Assembly: GCA_019136335.1 (NCBI GenBank)
Contig: JAGVUK010000059.1
Coordinates: 1-17,119 of the forward strand
Direction: 5' to 3'
From: Methanomicrobiales archaeon
Lineage (GTDB): Archaea > Halobacteriota > Methanomicrobia > Methanomicrobiales > Methanoculleaceae
Length of the DNA: 17,119 bases
Of this stretch, positions 1 through 5,570 are shown piece by piece; the stretch's first letter is position 1, and the number at the start of each line of letters is the position of its first letter. The position numbers were made by a program, and so were the translations under genes. Under the pieces are notes generated by a model, which did not search any database, was not told the DNA's origin, and saw only the letters and a list, made by a program, of their open reading frames with translations.

Positions 1-51
1 CCGGTTTCCAAAGGCAAGACGGTGTATGCAAACCTCTACACCAGAGTCTAA
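1..51 (+). CDS. C-terminal end of an unidentified protein (partial)
   Basis: The window opens in an open frame that runs from base 1 to a TAA stop and translates to PVSKGKTVYANLYTRV. The codons look natural, the stop is followed within a few bases by a T-run, and the next gene starts about 60 bases later, all consistent with the tail of a real gene entering from the left. The fragment is too short to assign a family. It could be a chance open stretch, since 16 codons is not long in GC-rich DNA, but the T-run right after the stop favours a gene end. Confidence 0.45.
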   Translation, partial: PVSKGKTVYANLYTRV

Positions 52-60
52 CTTTTTTTC
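50..60 (+). terminator. T-run terminator after the leftmost partial gene
   Basis: A run of seven T residues directly follows the TAA stop of the partial gene. Archaeal transcription commonly ends on such U-tracts without needing a strong hairpin, and none is seen here. It separates the incoming gene from the moeA-like gene at 111. Confidence 0.45.
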
Positions 61-110
61 CCGGGGCAGAGAACCCTCAAGGCCGCAGGTCACGGGGCGG
101 ACGTGACGCC

Positions 111-1367
111 ATGGCGAGGGAACGCCTCACGCTAAAACCGCTCGGTGAGGTCCGGGCTATGATGCGATCCGCCTTTGTACGCCCGAGCCGGACAATCAGG
201 ATGCCGGTGGCCGCGGCGGCCGAGCGGGTGACAGGGAATCCGATCTACTCGCCCCTGACGGTCCCGGCAACGGATATCGCCGCACGGGACGGTTTTGCCG
301 TCGTGAGCGGCGAGACCCGCGGGGCAGGTGAGAGAACCCCCGTCCGGCTCCAGAACCCCCACCGGGTGAATACCGGAAACGCGATCCCCCCCGGGTGCGA
401 CGCCGTCGTCATGATCGAGGATATCATCGGGGAGGACGGCGCCTGGAGCACCAGGAAGGCGGTAGTCCCGGGGGAGCAGGTCCATCCTGCGGGCGCCGAG
501 ATCCGGCAGGGGGAGATGATCCTCCCGGCCGGCCACCGGATACGCCCCTGCGACATCGGGGCGCTCCTCTCCTACGGGATCGCGGAGGTCGACGTATGGA
601 CCGTGAAGATCGGCCTGATCCCCACCGGAAGCGAACTGGTCCCGGCAGGCAAGCTTCCGGGCCCCGGCGAGGTGATCGAGAGCAACACCGCCGTTGCGGC
701 GGCATGGCTCGCGGAGGCGGGCGCCTCCCCGACCCGCTACGGGATCGTCCGTGACGATCCCGCGATGCTCCGGCAGGCGATCGCAAAGGGTGTCCGGGAG
801 AACGACCTGCTCATGATCTCCGCCGGTTCCTCGGCAGGCACCCGGGACTTCACCGCCGGCATCATCGGCGATCTCGGCGAGGTGCTCGTCCACGGCATCG
901 CGATGAAGCCCGGGAGGCCGGCGATCGTCGGGCGGATCGACGGTAAGCCGGTCATCGGGATGCCGGGCTACCCGATCGCCGCGCTGACGACCGTGCGGGA
1001 GCTCGCCCTCCCCCTCCTCGCGGAATGGGGCTTTTGCACCCGGCCGGCGGAGCGCCTCCGCGCCCGGCTTGCCGAAACGGTCCTGAAGGATCCGGGATTT
1101 GACGAGTTCGTCCTTCTCACCGTGTCCCGGGCCGGAGACGGGTATACCGCCGCTCCCCTGCCCCGGGGTGCCGGGACGCAGATGGCGATGGTGCGCGCAA
1201 ACGCCTACCTGCACGTCCCGGCAGGAACTGGAAGCATCCCAAAGGGCACGGAGATCGACGTCCTCCTGACCGGATCGCGCGAGCCGGTTCGGGAGCCCGC
1301 CGGGAGCCGTGAACCCGTGCCGCAATACCCCATACGGGAAAGGAGGAGCGACGCGCCTTCCTGTTGA
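111..1367 (+). CDS. moeA: MoeA-family molybdopterin molybdenum/tungsten transferase
   Basis: MoeA inserts molybdate (or tungstate) into adenylylated molybdopterin, giving the cofactor used by formylmethanofuran and formate dehydrogenases in methanogens. The 418-residue protein has the expected layout. An N-terminal MoeA region includes IAARDGFAV (about 56-64) and VNTGNAIPPGCDAVVMIED (about 86-104). A MogA-like molybdopterin-binding domain runs from about 165 to 305, with GLIPTGSELV (168), VIESNT (188), ISAGSSAGTRDF (236), GIAMKPGRP (262) and GMPGYPIAAL (283). Several motifs differ from bacterial MoeA (AARDGF for SAMDGY, SAGSSAGTRD for SGGVSVGxxD), which resembles the methanogen MoeA paralogue often linked to a periplasmic-binding-like domain; no such domain follows here. 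The last 30 or so residues are a low-complexity tail rich in REPV repeats with no obvious function. The ATG has only a weak GTGA upstream. Whether it handles Mo or W cannot be told from sequence. Confidence 0.88.
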   Translation: MARERLTLKPLGEVRAMMRSAFVRPSRTIRMPVAAAAERVTGNPIYSPLTVPATDIAARDGFAVVSGETRGAGERTPVRLQNPHRVNTGNAIPPGCDAVVMIEDIIGEDGAWSTRKAVVPGEQVHPAGAEIRQGEMILPAGHRIRPCDIGALLSYGIAEVDVWTVKIGLIPTGSELVPAGKLPGPGEVIESNTAVAAAWLAEAGASPTRYGIVRDDPAMLRQAIAKGVRENDLLMISAGSSAGTRDFTAGIIGDLGEVLVHGIAMKPGRPAIVGRIDGKPVIGMPGYPIAALTTVRELALPLLAEWGFCTRPAERLRARLAETVLKDPGFDEFVLLTVSRAGDGYTAAPLPRGAGTQMAMVRANAYLHVPAGTGSIPKGTEIDVLLTGSREPVREPAGSREPVPQYPIRERRSDAPSC

Positions 1368-1531
1368 CCGGGCCTACCTAAAAGCGCGACCGGCCGCATT
1401 CCGTCCGGAGGTTGAGGAGCCGCCGGGCTTCGAGCCGCGAAGGGGACCGCATCGCCACCCGCCGAACTCCCGCGCTTCTCCGGGCCCTCGCGTGCATCAG
1501 CAGAAACGGCCGGTTCCTGGCGGCGCCTCCG
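1368..1531. other. Intergenic region between convergent genes, no gene seen
   Basis: This 164-base stretch separates the 3' ends of the moeA-like gene and the leftward exonuclease-like gene. Short open frames cross it but are GC-rich shadows. I see no T-run, clear hairpin or RNA gene. Confidence 0.5.
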
Positions 1532-2281
1532 TCATCCCCCGCTCCCACAGGTGTCCATCAGGGCCCTGACACGCCTCTCAAGTTCGGGGAGCCTCTCCCG
1601 GAACTCCCGCGCGAGAAGGAACGTCCGGATGGCGTCGCCCATCCCCCGGTGGACGTCGAGGAGGTGGCGGTATTCCGGGGGGACCGGATACTGGAAGTGC
1701 GCCGAGGCGACGACGGAGCCGTCTATGGAGAAATCGATGAGGTGGGCAAGCCGGTCGAGGGAGAGGACCTGTTTCATACCGAGACGCCGCCGTATCTCCC
1801 GCTGGAGGTCGACCAGCCGGCGCCCGTCAAGCGGGACCTCCGCGGCCCGGAAAGCCCTCCGCTCCATCCCTGCCGCAAAGACGACGATCTCCGGCACATC
1901 TTCTGCCGGGAGGACCGACTCCATGAAGAGCCGGAGATCGGCAAACGCTTTTTGGGCGGTCTCTTCTGCCGCTGGCACCTCGCCGCCCGGGATCCGGAAG
2001 GAGTGGTCGTAGACCGCGCCATACTCGCCGCGGCCCATATTCGCCACGGTCGTCGCGACACCGACGGTTTTGCCGCACGGGTCGGTCACCTTCTTCCAGA
2101 TCTCAACGTCGATATCGTAGCGGAACTGCTCCCCGGCATAGCGGACGCTGTCATCCTCCGGCCGGTGGACGACGGCGCCTATCTCGACCGGCATCATGAC
2201 CGCACGGCAGGTGCCGTAGACATACCCGAACTCGATATCGAGGTAGACGCTCCCGCCGTCCTCACCCTCCGCGGATTGCAT
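1532..2281 (-). CDS. Putative DEDDh-type 3'-5' exonuclease-like protein
   Basis: This is not a textbook match; I infer the fold from motif order. With the ATG at 2281 (249 residues), motif I is VYLDIEFG followed by PVEIGAVV, with D15 and E17. This matches the DxE strand and the EIGAV strand of DnaQ/ERI1-like exonucleases. A helix plus strand IVVFAAGMERRAF follows, where the family has its second acidic residue (E140, usually Asp). DVHRGMGDAIRTFLL then gives the motif III H-x4-D (H211, D216). Such enzymes remove nucleotides from DNA or RNA 3' ends using two metal ions. The frame can extend to an ATG at 2368 (278 residues), but the conserved part begins just after the shorter start, and an AACCTTTTC promoter-like box lies about 35 bases upstream of it. 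The gene is divergent from ribonuclease III. The C-terminal 40 residues are charged and helical. The alternative is an unrelated conserved hypothetical protein. Confidence 0.58.
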   Translation of the reverse strand: MQSAEGEDGGSVYLDIEFGYVYGTCRAVMMPVEIGAVVHRPEDDSVRYAGEQFRYDIDVEIWKKVTDPCGKTVGVATTVANMGRGEYGAVYDHSFRIPGGEVPAAEETAQKAFADLRLFMESVLPAEDVPEIVVFAAGMERRAFRAAEVPLDGRRLVDLQREIRRRLGMKQVLSLDRLAHLIDFSIDGSVVASAHFQYPVPPEYRHLLDVHRGMGDAIRTFLLAREFRERLPELERRVRALMDTCGSGG

Positions 2282-2339
2282 TACGAGTAGAGTTACTCCC
2301 GGAGACAACGAAAAGGTTTCCCGGCGCCCGGCCCCCGGC

Positions 2340-2351
2340 AAAGGTTTATTG
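2340..2351 (+). promoter_or_regulatory. TATA-like promoter for the RNase III gene
   Basis: AAAGGTTTATTG is an A+T-rich island in GC-rich DNA, with purines before the T/A core as in an archaeal BRE/TATA pair. Initiation about 25 bases downstream would fall near 2372, which is the ATG of a 12-codon leader frame and 35 bases before the RNase III ATG. Confidence 0.45.
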
Positions 2352-2371
2352 GAGAAGACGAAAGCCATTCT

Positions 2372-2410
2372 ATGAAGAGCAACAGGACATCCTGCACCCG
2401 ACGACCATGA
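2372..2410 (+). CDS. Possible 12-residue leader peptide coupled to RNase III
   Basis: An ATG at 2372 opens a 13-codon frame, MKSNRTSCTRRP plus stop, whose TGA overlaps the RNase III start codon in an ATGA arrangement. The predicted transcription start from the TATA-like box falls on or very near this ATG, so it could be translated as a leaderless frame and hand ribosomes to the RNase III start, which has no Shine-Dalgarno sequence of its own. The frame is short and may be fortuitous. Confidence 0.3.
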   Translation: MKSNRTSCTRRP

Positions 2411-3183
2411 GCCTTGCCACCATCCGGAAAAAACTTCGTATCGGCTGCTTCTTCAGGAAAAAGCCTCCCGCAAGCCCGGGACCCATCTGTCGCGACCGGG
2501 AGGGGGAGGTGCGCGCGCTCCTCGCCCGCCCACCGTTCGGCATCACCGATGTGAGCGACGCGGCCCTCCCCCTCTACGACCGGGCGCTGACCCACCGGTC
2601 ATACGCGAACGGCGGGGAGTACCCGGCAACGGCGGCCGATGACAACGAACGGCTCGAGTTCCTGGGGAACTACGTCCTCGACTTCGTCATCGCCGACCAC
2701 CTCTACAGCGAGTACGACCTCCCGCCCGGCGAGATGAACCGGCGGCTCCAGGTGACGAGAAACACAAAACTCGCCGACATCGTGCGCAGGCAGGGCCTCG
2801 GCATCGACGGCGTCATCAGGAGGCGGGGGCAGGCGCCGACCGACTCGATCATCGCCGATGCGTTCGAAGCCCTGATCGGCGCCATCTACATCGACCGGGG
2901 CATCGCCAGGGCCCGGGCGGTGGTGCTCGCCATCTTCGAGGACGAGATCGCCGGGTGCGACACCCGCCGGAACTACCGGGGGAGGCTCCAGGAGTATGCC
3001 GCGCGGGAGGACCTCGGCGAGATCGAGTACGCCTACCGCCGGACAGGTCCCGGGAGCTCTCCCGTCTGGGACGCCCGGGTGACCGTCGGGGGGGCGCTCC
3101 TCGGGAGAGGGGAGGCGCCGACCAAGCAGGGAGCGGCGATGCTCGCGGCAAAAGAGGCTCTCGCCCGCCTTGGGGAGGAGTGA
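2407..3183 (+). CDS. rnc: Ribonuclease III (double-stranded RNA endonuclease)
   Basis: The 258-residue protein has the standard bacterial RNase III layout. A 48-residue N-terminal extension is followed by an endonuclease domain (about 50-180) with the signature NERLEFLGNYVLDFVI (80-95) and the second acidic motif ADAFEALIGAIYID (150-163). A double-stranded RNA-binding domain (about 189-256) has NYRGRLQEYA at its start and TKQGAAMLAAKEAL at its end. By alignment to E. coli, the metal-binding set is E84 (E41), N88 (D45), D151 (D114) and E154 (E117). The Asn at 88, codon AAC, replaces a conserved Asp ligand, so activity may be weakened or the protein may act partly as a double-stranded RNA binder. 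RNase III is uncommon in archaea. The stop overlaps the ribosome binding region of the DUF362 gene, which suggests one transcript. The family call is very secure; catalytic activity is not. Confidence 0.92.
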   Translation: MSLATIRKKLRIGCFFRKKPPASPGPICRDREGEVRALLARPPFGITDVSDAALPLYDRALTHRSYANGGEYPATAADDNERLEFLGNYVLDFVIADHLYSEYDLPPGEMNRRLQVTRNTKLADIVRRQGLGIDGVIRRRGQAPTDSIIADAFEALIGAIYIDRGIARARAVVLAIFEDEIAGCDTRRNYRGRLQEYAAREDLGEIEYAYRRTGPGSSPVWDARVTVGGALLGRGEAPTKQGAAMLAAKEALARLGEE

Positions 3184-3184
3184 G

Positions 3185-4363
3185 GTGCACCCCCCCGGGC
3201 GCGATGCGACCGTCGCCGTCGTCAGGTGCGACGATTACGTGCCGGACGAGGTCGATGCAGCCGTCCGCCGCGCGGTCGGCCTCGTCGGCGGTATAGAGAG
3301 GTTTGTCGCGCCGGGAGAGAGAGTGCTCCTCAAACCGAACCTCCTGCAGGGGCAGGCACCGGAGCGGTGCGTCACCACCCACCCGGCGGTCGTCGCTGCC
3401 GTCGCCCGACTCCTCGTGGAGCACGGGTGCCGGGTTGTCATCGCCGACAGCCCCGGGGCCGGGATCGTCTATAGCGAGCCGAACCTGCGGCGGGCATACG
3501 CCCGGTCGGGGTTCGCCGCCGCGGCGGAGGAGACCGGCGCCGTCCTGAACTACGATACCGGTTTTCGGATCATCCCGTTCCCGGAGGGTGAGACGATGAA
3601 GCAGTTCCCGATCATCACCCCTGCAGCGGATGCCGACGCGATCGTGGTTGTTTCCAAAGCGAAGACCCACATGTGGACCCGGATGACAGGTGCCGCAAAG
3701 AACCTCTTCGGGCTGATCCCGGGCCTCGAAAAGCCGGTCTTCCACTTCCGGTTCCGGGACGAGTACGCCTTCGGGAGGATGCTCGTCGACCTCAACGAGT
3801 GCATGAAACCCCGGCTCCAGGTCGTGGACGCAGTTGTCGGGATGGAGGGGGACGGCCCCCAGGCCGGCAGCCCGCGAAAGATCGGGGTGATCCTCGCCGG
3901 GAGCGACTACGCGGCCGTGGACACCGTCCTTGCGCGGTTCATCGGCATGGACCCGCTCGAGATCGGCACCATCAGGAGCGCGGCCGCCCGCGGCCTTCTC
4001 GATCCCCTCGCCGTCCGGACGGTCGGCGACGATCCGGCGGAGTTCGCGGTCCCCGACTTCCGGAAACCCTCGACCTATGCCGGGGGCAGGGCAGGACCCT
4101 GGCGGCGGGTGGTCCTCGCCGTCGTCCAGCGGTTCGGGAGGACCTACGCGCCCCGGCCCGGCGTGATCGCGCCGGCGTGCATCGGGTGCGGGAAATGCGA
4201 GCGTATCTGCCCGGTGCACGCGATCACCGTCGCCGGAGGCAAGGCGACGGTCGACCTTTCGCACTGCATCCGGTGCTACTGCTGCCACGAGATCTGCACC
4301 GAGCACGCCATCGCCCTCTCCCGGAGCCTCCCGGGGAAACTCCTCGCCCGCCTGCTCGGGTGA
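3185..4363 (+). CDS. DUF362 domain protein with C-terminal 2x[4Fe-4S] ferredoxin domain
   Basis: I take the GTG at 3185 as the start (392 residues), because GGGGAGGAG at 3172-3180 is an excellent Shine-Dalgarno sequence five bases upstream; a TTG at 3170 would need translation of the RBS itself. Residues 1-300 form a DUF362 domain, with VLLKPNLL (48), THPAVVAAVARLL (65), DSPG (88), KAKTHMWTRMTGAAKNLFG and GDGPQAGSP. The C-terminus (about 331-378) is a bacterial-type ferredoxin with CIGCGKCERICP and CIRCYCCHEIC, enough for two [4Fe-4S] clusters. DUF362-ferredoxin proteins are widespread in methanogens and anaerobes; their reaction is not established, though redox or metal/Fe-S handling is likely. 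Only two bases separate it from the RNase III stop, so the two are probably co-transcribed without an obvious functional link. No signal peptide or membrane helix is seen. Confidence 0.87.
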   Translation: MHPPGRDATVAVVRCDDYVPDEVDAAVRRAVGLVGGIERFVAPGERVLLKPNLLQGQAPERCVTTHPAVVAAVARLLVEHGCRVVIADSPGAGIVYSEPNLRRAYARSGFAAAAEETGAVLNYDTGFRIIPFPEGETMKQFPIITPAADADAIVVVSKAKTHMWTRMTGAAKNLFGLIPGLEKPVFHFRFRDEYAFGRMLVDLNECMKPRLQVVDAVVGMEGDGPQAGSPRKIGVILAGSDYAAVDTVLARFIGMDPLEIGTIRSAAARGLLDPLAVRTVGDDPAEFAVPDFRKPSTYAGGRAGPWRRVVLAVVQRFGRTYAPRPGVIAPACIGCGKCERICPVHAITVAGGKATVDLSHCIRCYCCHEICTEHAIALSRSLPGKLLARLLG

Positions 4364-4411
4364 GAGGGGCGGGCCAAAACCCTCATGTGGTATGGGGGAC
4401 GAGCAGGGGCC

Positions 4412-4780
4412 ATGCCATGCCCGTTCTGCAACCCGGCCCCGGAGGATATCGTGGCGAGAAACGACCTCTGCTATGCCCGCCACGACATCCACCCGGTCAC
4501 CCCCGGCCATCTGCTCGTGATACCGTTCCGGCACGTGGCGAGTTACTTCCAGACGACCGACGAAGAGAGGATGGCCCTTGCCCGGCTCATCGACGAATGC
4601 AGGGTGATGACCGACCGCAACCTCGCTCCCGACGGCTACAACATCGGCGTCAACGTCGGGGAGGCCGCGGGGCAGAACGTCATGCACGTTCACATCCACT
4701 TCATACCACGCTACCGCGGCGATGCCGCCGGAGAGCAAGAAGGGGGCGTGCGGGGCGTACTACCCTGCAGGCCGGATTGA
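4412..4780 (+). CDS. HIT family nucleotide hydrolase/transferase
   Basis: Members of the histidine triad superfamily hydrolyse or transfer nucleotides from substrates such as AMP-lysine or dinucleoside polyphosphates. The ATG at 4412 gives 122 residues beginning MPCPFC, the usual opening of this group, and a short G-rich stretch (GCAGGGGCC) lies just upstream; an in-frame ATG at 4385 would add nine unlikely residues. The HIT signature MHVHIHFIPRY lies at 91-101, with H92, H94 and H96 as the triad. VTPGHLLVIPFRHVASY (29-45) supplies the conserved strand and helix start. C3 and C6 with H41 could form the zinc site common in this subfamily. Length and domain coverage are normal. The gene lies 48 bases after the DUF362 gene and may share its transcript. 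The physiological substrate cannot be predicted. Confidence 0.9.
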   Translation: MPCPFCNPAPEDIVARNDLCYARHDIHPVTPGHLLVIPFRHVASYFQTTDEERMALARLIDECRVMTDRNLAPDGYNIGVNVGEAAGQNVMHVHIHFIPRYRGDAAGEQEGGVRGVLPCRPD

Positions 4781-4844
4781 CACCCGCAACAGGCGCCCCG
4801 GATGTCGGTAATTCACTCTTTTGGACGCCCGAGATCGAGCGATG

Positions 4845-4864
4845 CAGCCTCGCGCGAGAGGCTG
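4845..4864. repeat. Hairpin, possible terminator of the HIT gene block
   Basis: CAGCCTC (4845-4851) and GAGGCTG (4858-4864) form a perfect 7-bp stem with a 6-base loop. An A+T-rich stretch (TATTGTTAT) follows. It lies 65 bases beyond the HIT stop and could serve as its terminator, although no long T-run is present. Confidence 0.4.
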
Positions 4865-4944
4865 TATTGTTATCCCTATCCTCCAGGCAACGATTCCCGG
4901 TTATCGGCACTCCCAACGGAGGAGAGTATTGATTGCTTTTCACA

Positions 4945-5145
4945 CCCCCCGAAGGGGGGGCGGGGACTTTGAGGAGGAACGTACGGGTACCCGCCTGCGG
5001 GGAGGGGGTTTCCCCCTCCCCGGTCCCCTCCCCCCATGGCGATATCCCCACGGTCCACTCCATGGGGAGATCCCGGAGGAGAACCGGATACGGCTTTCCA
5101 CCGGATATCGCCATGACTGCCCCCGCCCCCTCCCGGGGGCGGGGG
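4945..5145. repeat. Cluster of nested perfect inverted repeats
   Basis: Four perfect hairpin units follow one another. The first is six C (4945-4950) facing six G (4954-4959) with a 3-base loop. The second has GGGGAGGGGG (4999-5008) facing CCCCCTCCCC (5012-5021) with a TTT loop. The third has CATGGCGATATCC (5035-5047) facing GGATATCGCCATG (5103-5115), enclosing 55 bases. The fourth has CCCCCGCCCCC (5120-5130) facing GGGGGCGGGGG (5135-5145) with a TCCC loop. Stems of 10-13 perfect pairs this close together are not expected by chance even at this GC content. No transposase or target-site duplication is evident. Confidence 0.75.
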
Positions 5146-5160
5146 AGGAGCGCGAAGCGC

Positions 5161-5240
5161 GGGCGGGGTAGGGGATGCCGGAGAGGCGTATGGGTATCCC
5201 ACCCGGGTGAAGCAGGGGCGGGGTGGGGGTGCCGGAGGGG
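5161..5240 (+). repeat. Degenerate tandem G-rich repeat with G-quadruplex motif
   Basis: GGGCGGGGTAGGGGATGCCG at 5161 and GGGCGGGGTGGGGGTGCCGG at 5216 are two copies of one G-rich unit spaced 55 bases apart. The second contains four G-runs (5215-5218, 5220-5223, 5225-5229, 5237-5240) separated by loops of 1, 1 and 7 bases, which is a canonical intramolecular G-quadruplex pattern. A CACCCGGGTG palindrome lies between the copies (5200-5209) and GGAGCGCTCC overlaps the end (5239-5248). Confidence 0.6.
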
Positions 5241-5316
5241 AGCGCTCCGCGGGGGATGGGGCGAAGGCCGGATATGATCTGTTCATTTGGAATCACTGCA
5301 CCAGCTCGCGCGCTGC

Positions 5317-5433
5317 CGCGGAAGAGCGCAAAAGACCGGTGGACGGATGTGCAACCCCCCATCAAGGCAACGCGCTCTTCCGCGCAAGATCGTGCCGCAG
5401 TCTGCACCCCGATGATGCGCGCAAAAGAGCGCG
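5317..5433. repeat. Three-copy motif in alternating orientation
   Basis: CGCGGAAGAGCGC (5317-5329) is repeated exactly in inverted orientation as GCGCTCTTCCGCG (5372-5384). A third, direct-orientation relative, GCGCAAAAGAGCGCG, lies at 5419-5433 with two mismatches. In RNA the middle copy could pair with either flank; in DNA the array could bind a protein. Confidence 0.65.
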
Positions 5434-5513
5434 GTGGTTCAGCCGCCTGGTTCGCCCAATCACCCCGCGCGGAGCCGGCTCCGGGCATCAACCGGGCGAT
5501 ACCCCGGAGTGCC

Positions 5514-5557
5514 TATTTGGAATGATTAATTATGTAAGTAGGGCATAGTTACCCTAC
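5514..5557 (+). promoter_or_regulatory. Promoter and operator-like inverted repeat of the ech operon
   Basis: An A+T-rich island, TATTTGGAATGATTAATTAT, lies at 5514-5533 in otherwise GC-rich DNA and can serve as BRE/TATA. It is followed by GTAGGG (5538-5543) and CCCTAC (5552-5557), a perfect 6-bp inverted repeat with an 8-base spacer placed where transcription would begin. That placement fits a repressor operator or a short 5' hairpin. GAGGGA (5558-5563) is a Shine-Dalgarno sequence seven bases before the GTG start of echA. Confidence 0.55.
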
Positions 5558-5570
5558 GAGGGACTCAATA

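Larger units (their letters stand above)
4781..5510. other. Long non-coding, inverted-repeat-rich region upstream of ech
   Basis: About 730 bases carry no convincing gene. All open frames are low-complexity Gly/Pro/Arg products of G- and C-runs. The first 150 bases have one hairpin (4845-4864). From about 4940 to 5250 the DNA is packed with perfect inverted repeats, G-runs and a degenerate tandem pair. From 5317 to 5433 a 13-15 base motif occurs three times in alternating orientation. A 12-base palindrome lies at 5471-5482. The ech promoter appears to lie just downstream, so most of this structure is probably upstream of the ech transcript. It may be a mobile or expanded small repeat, a structured RNA, or protein-binding DNA; the sequence alone does not decide. 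Confidence 0.6.

Noticed and set aside
132..1325. A 397-codon leftward open frame opposite moeA
   Set aside because: It has low-complexity composition and no domain pattern, while the forward frame is a clear MoeA.
2849..4738. A 629-codon leftward open frame opposite RNase III, DUF362 and HIT genes
   Set aside because: It is fully antisense to three well-supported genes. Its product is Asp/Gly/Pro/Arg-rich without motifs, as expected for the complementary strand of GC-rich coding DNA.
5285..5523. A 9-base direct repeat ATTTGGAAT (5285-5293 and 5515-5523) as a possible target-site duplication of a small mobile element
   Set aside because: The enclosed segment has no convincing terminal inverted repeats beyond CACT, and the right copy is part of the promoter box; it could be chance.
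4821..5548. Short frames of about 100-180 codons in the pre-ech region on both strands
   Set aside because: All are Gly/Pro/Arg-rich translations of G- and C-runs and hairpins. They have no ribosome binding sites or conserved features.
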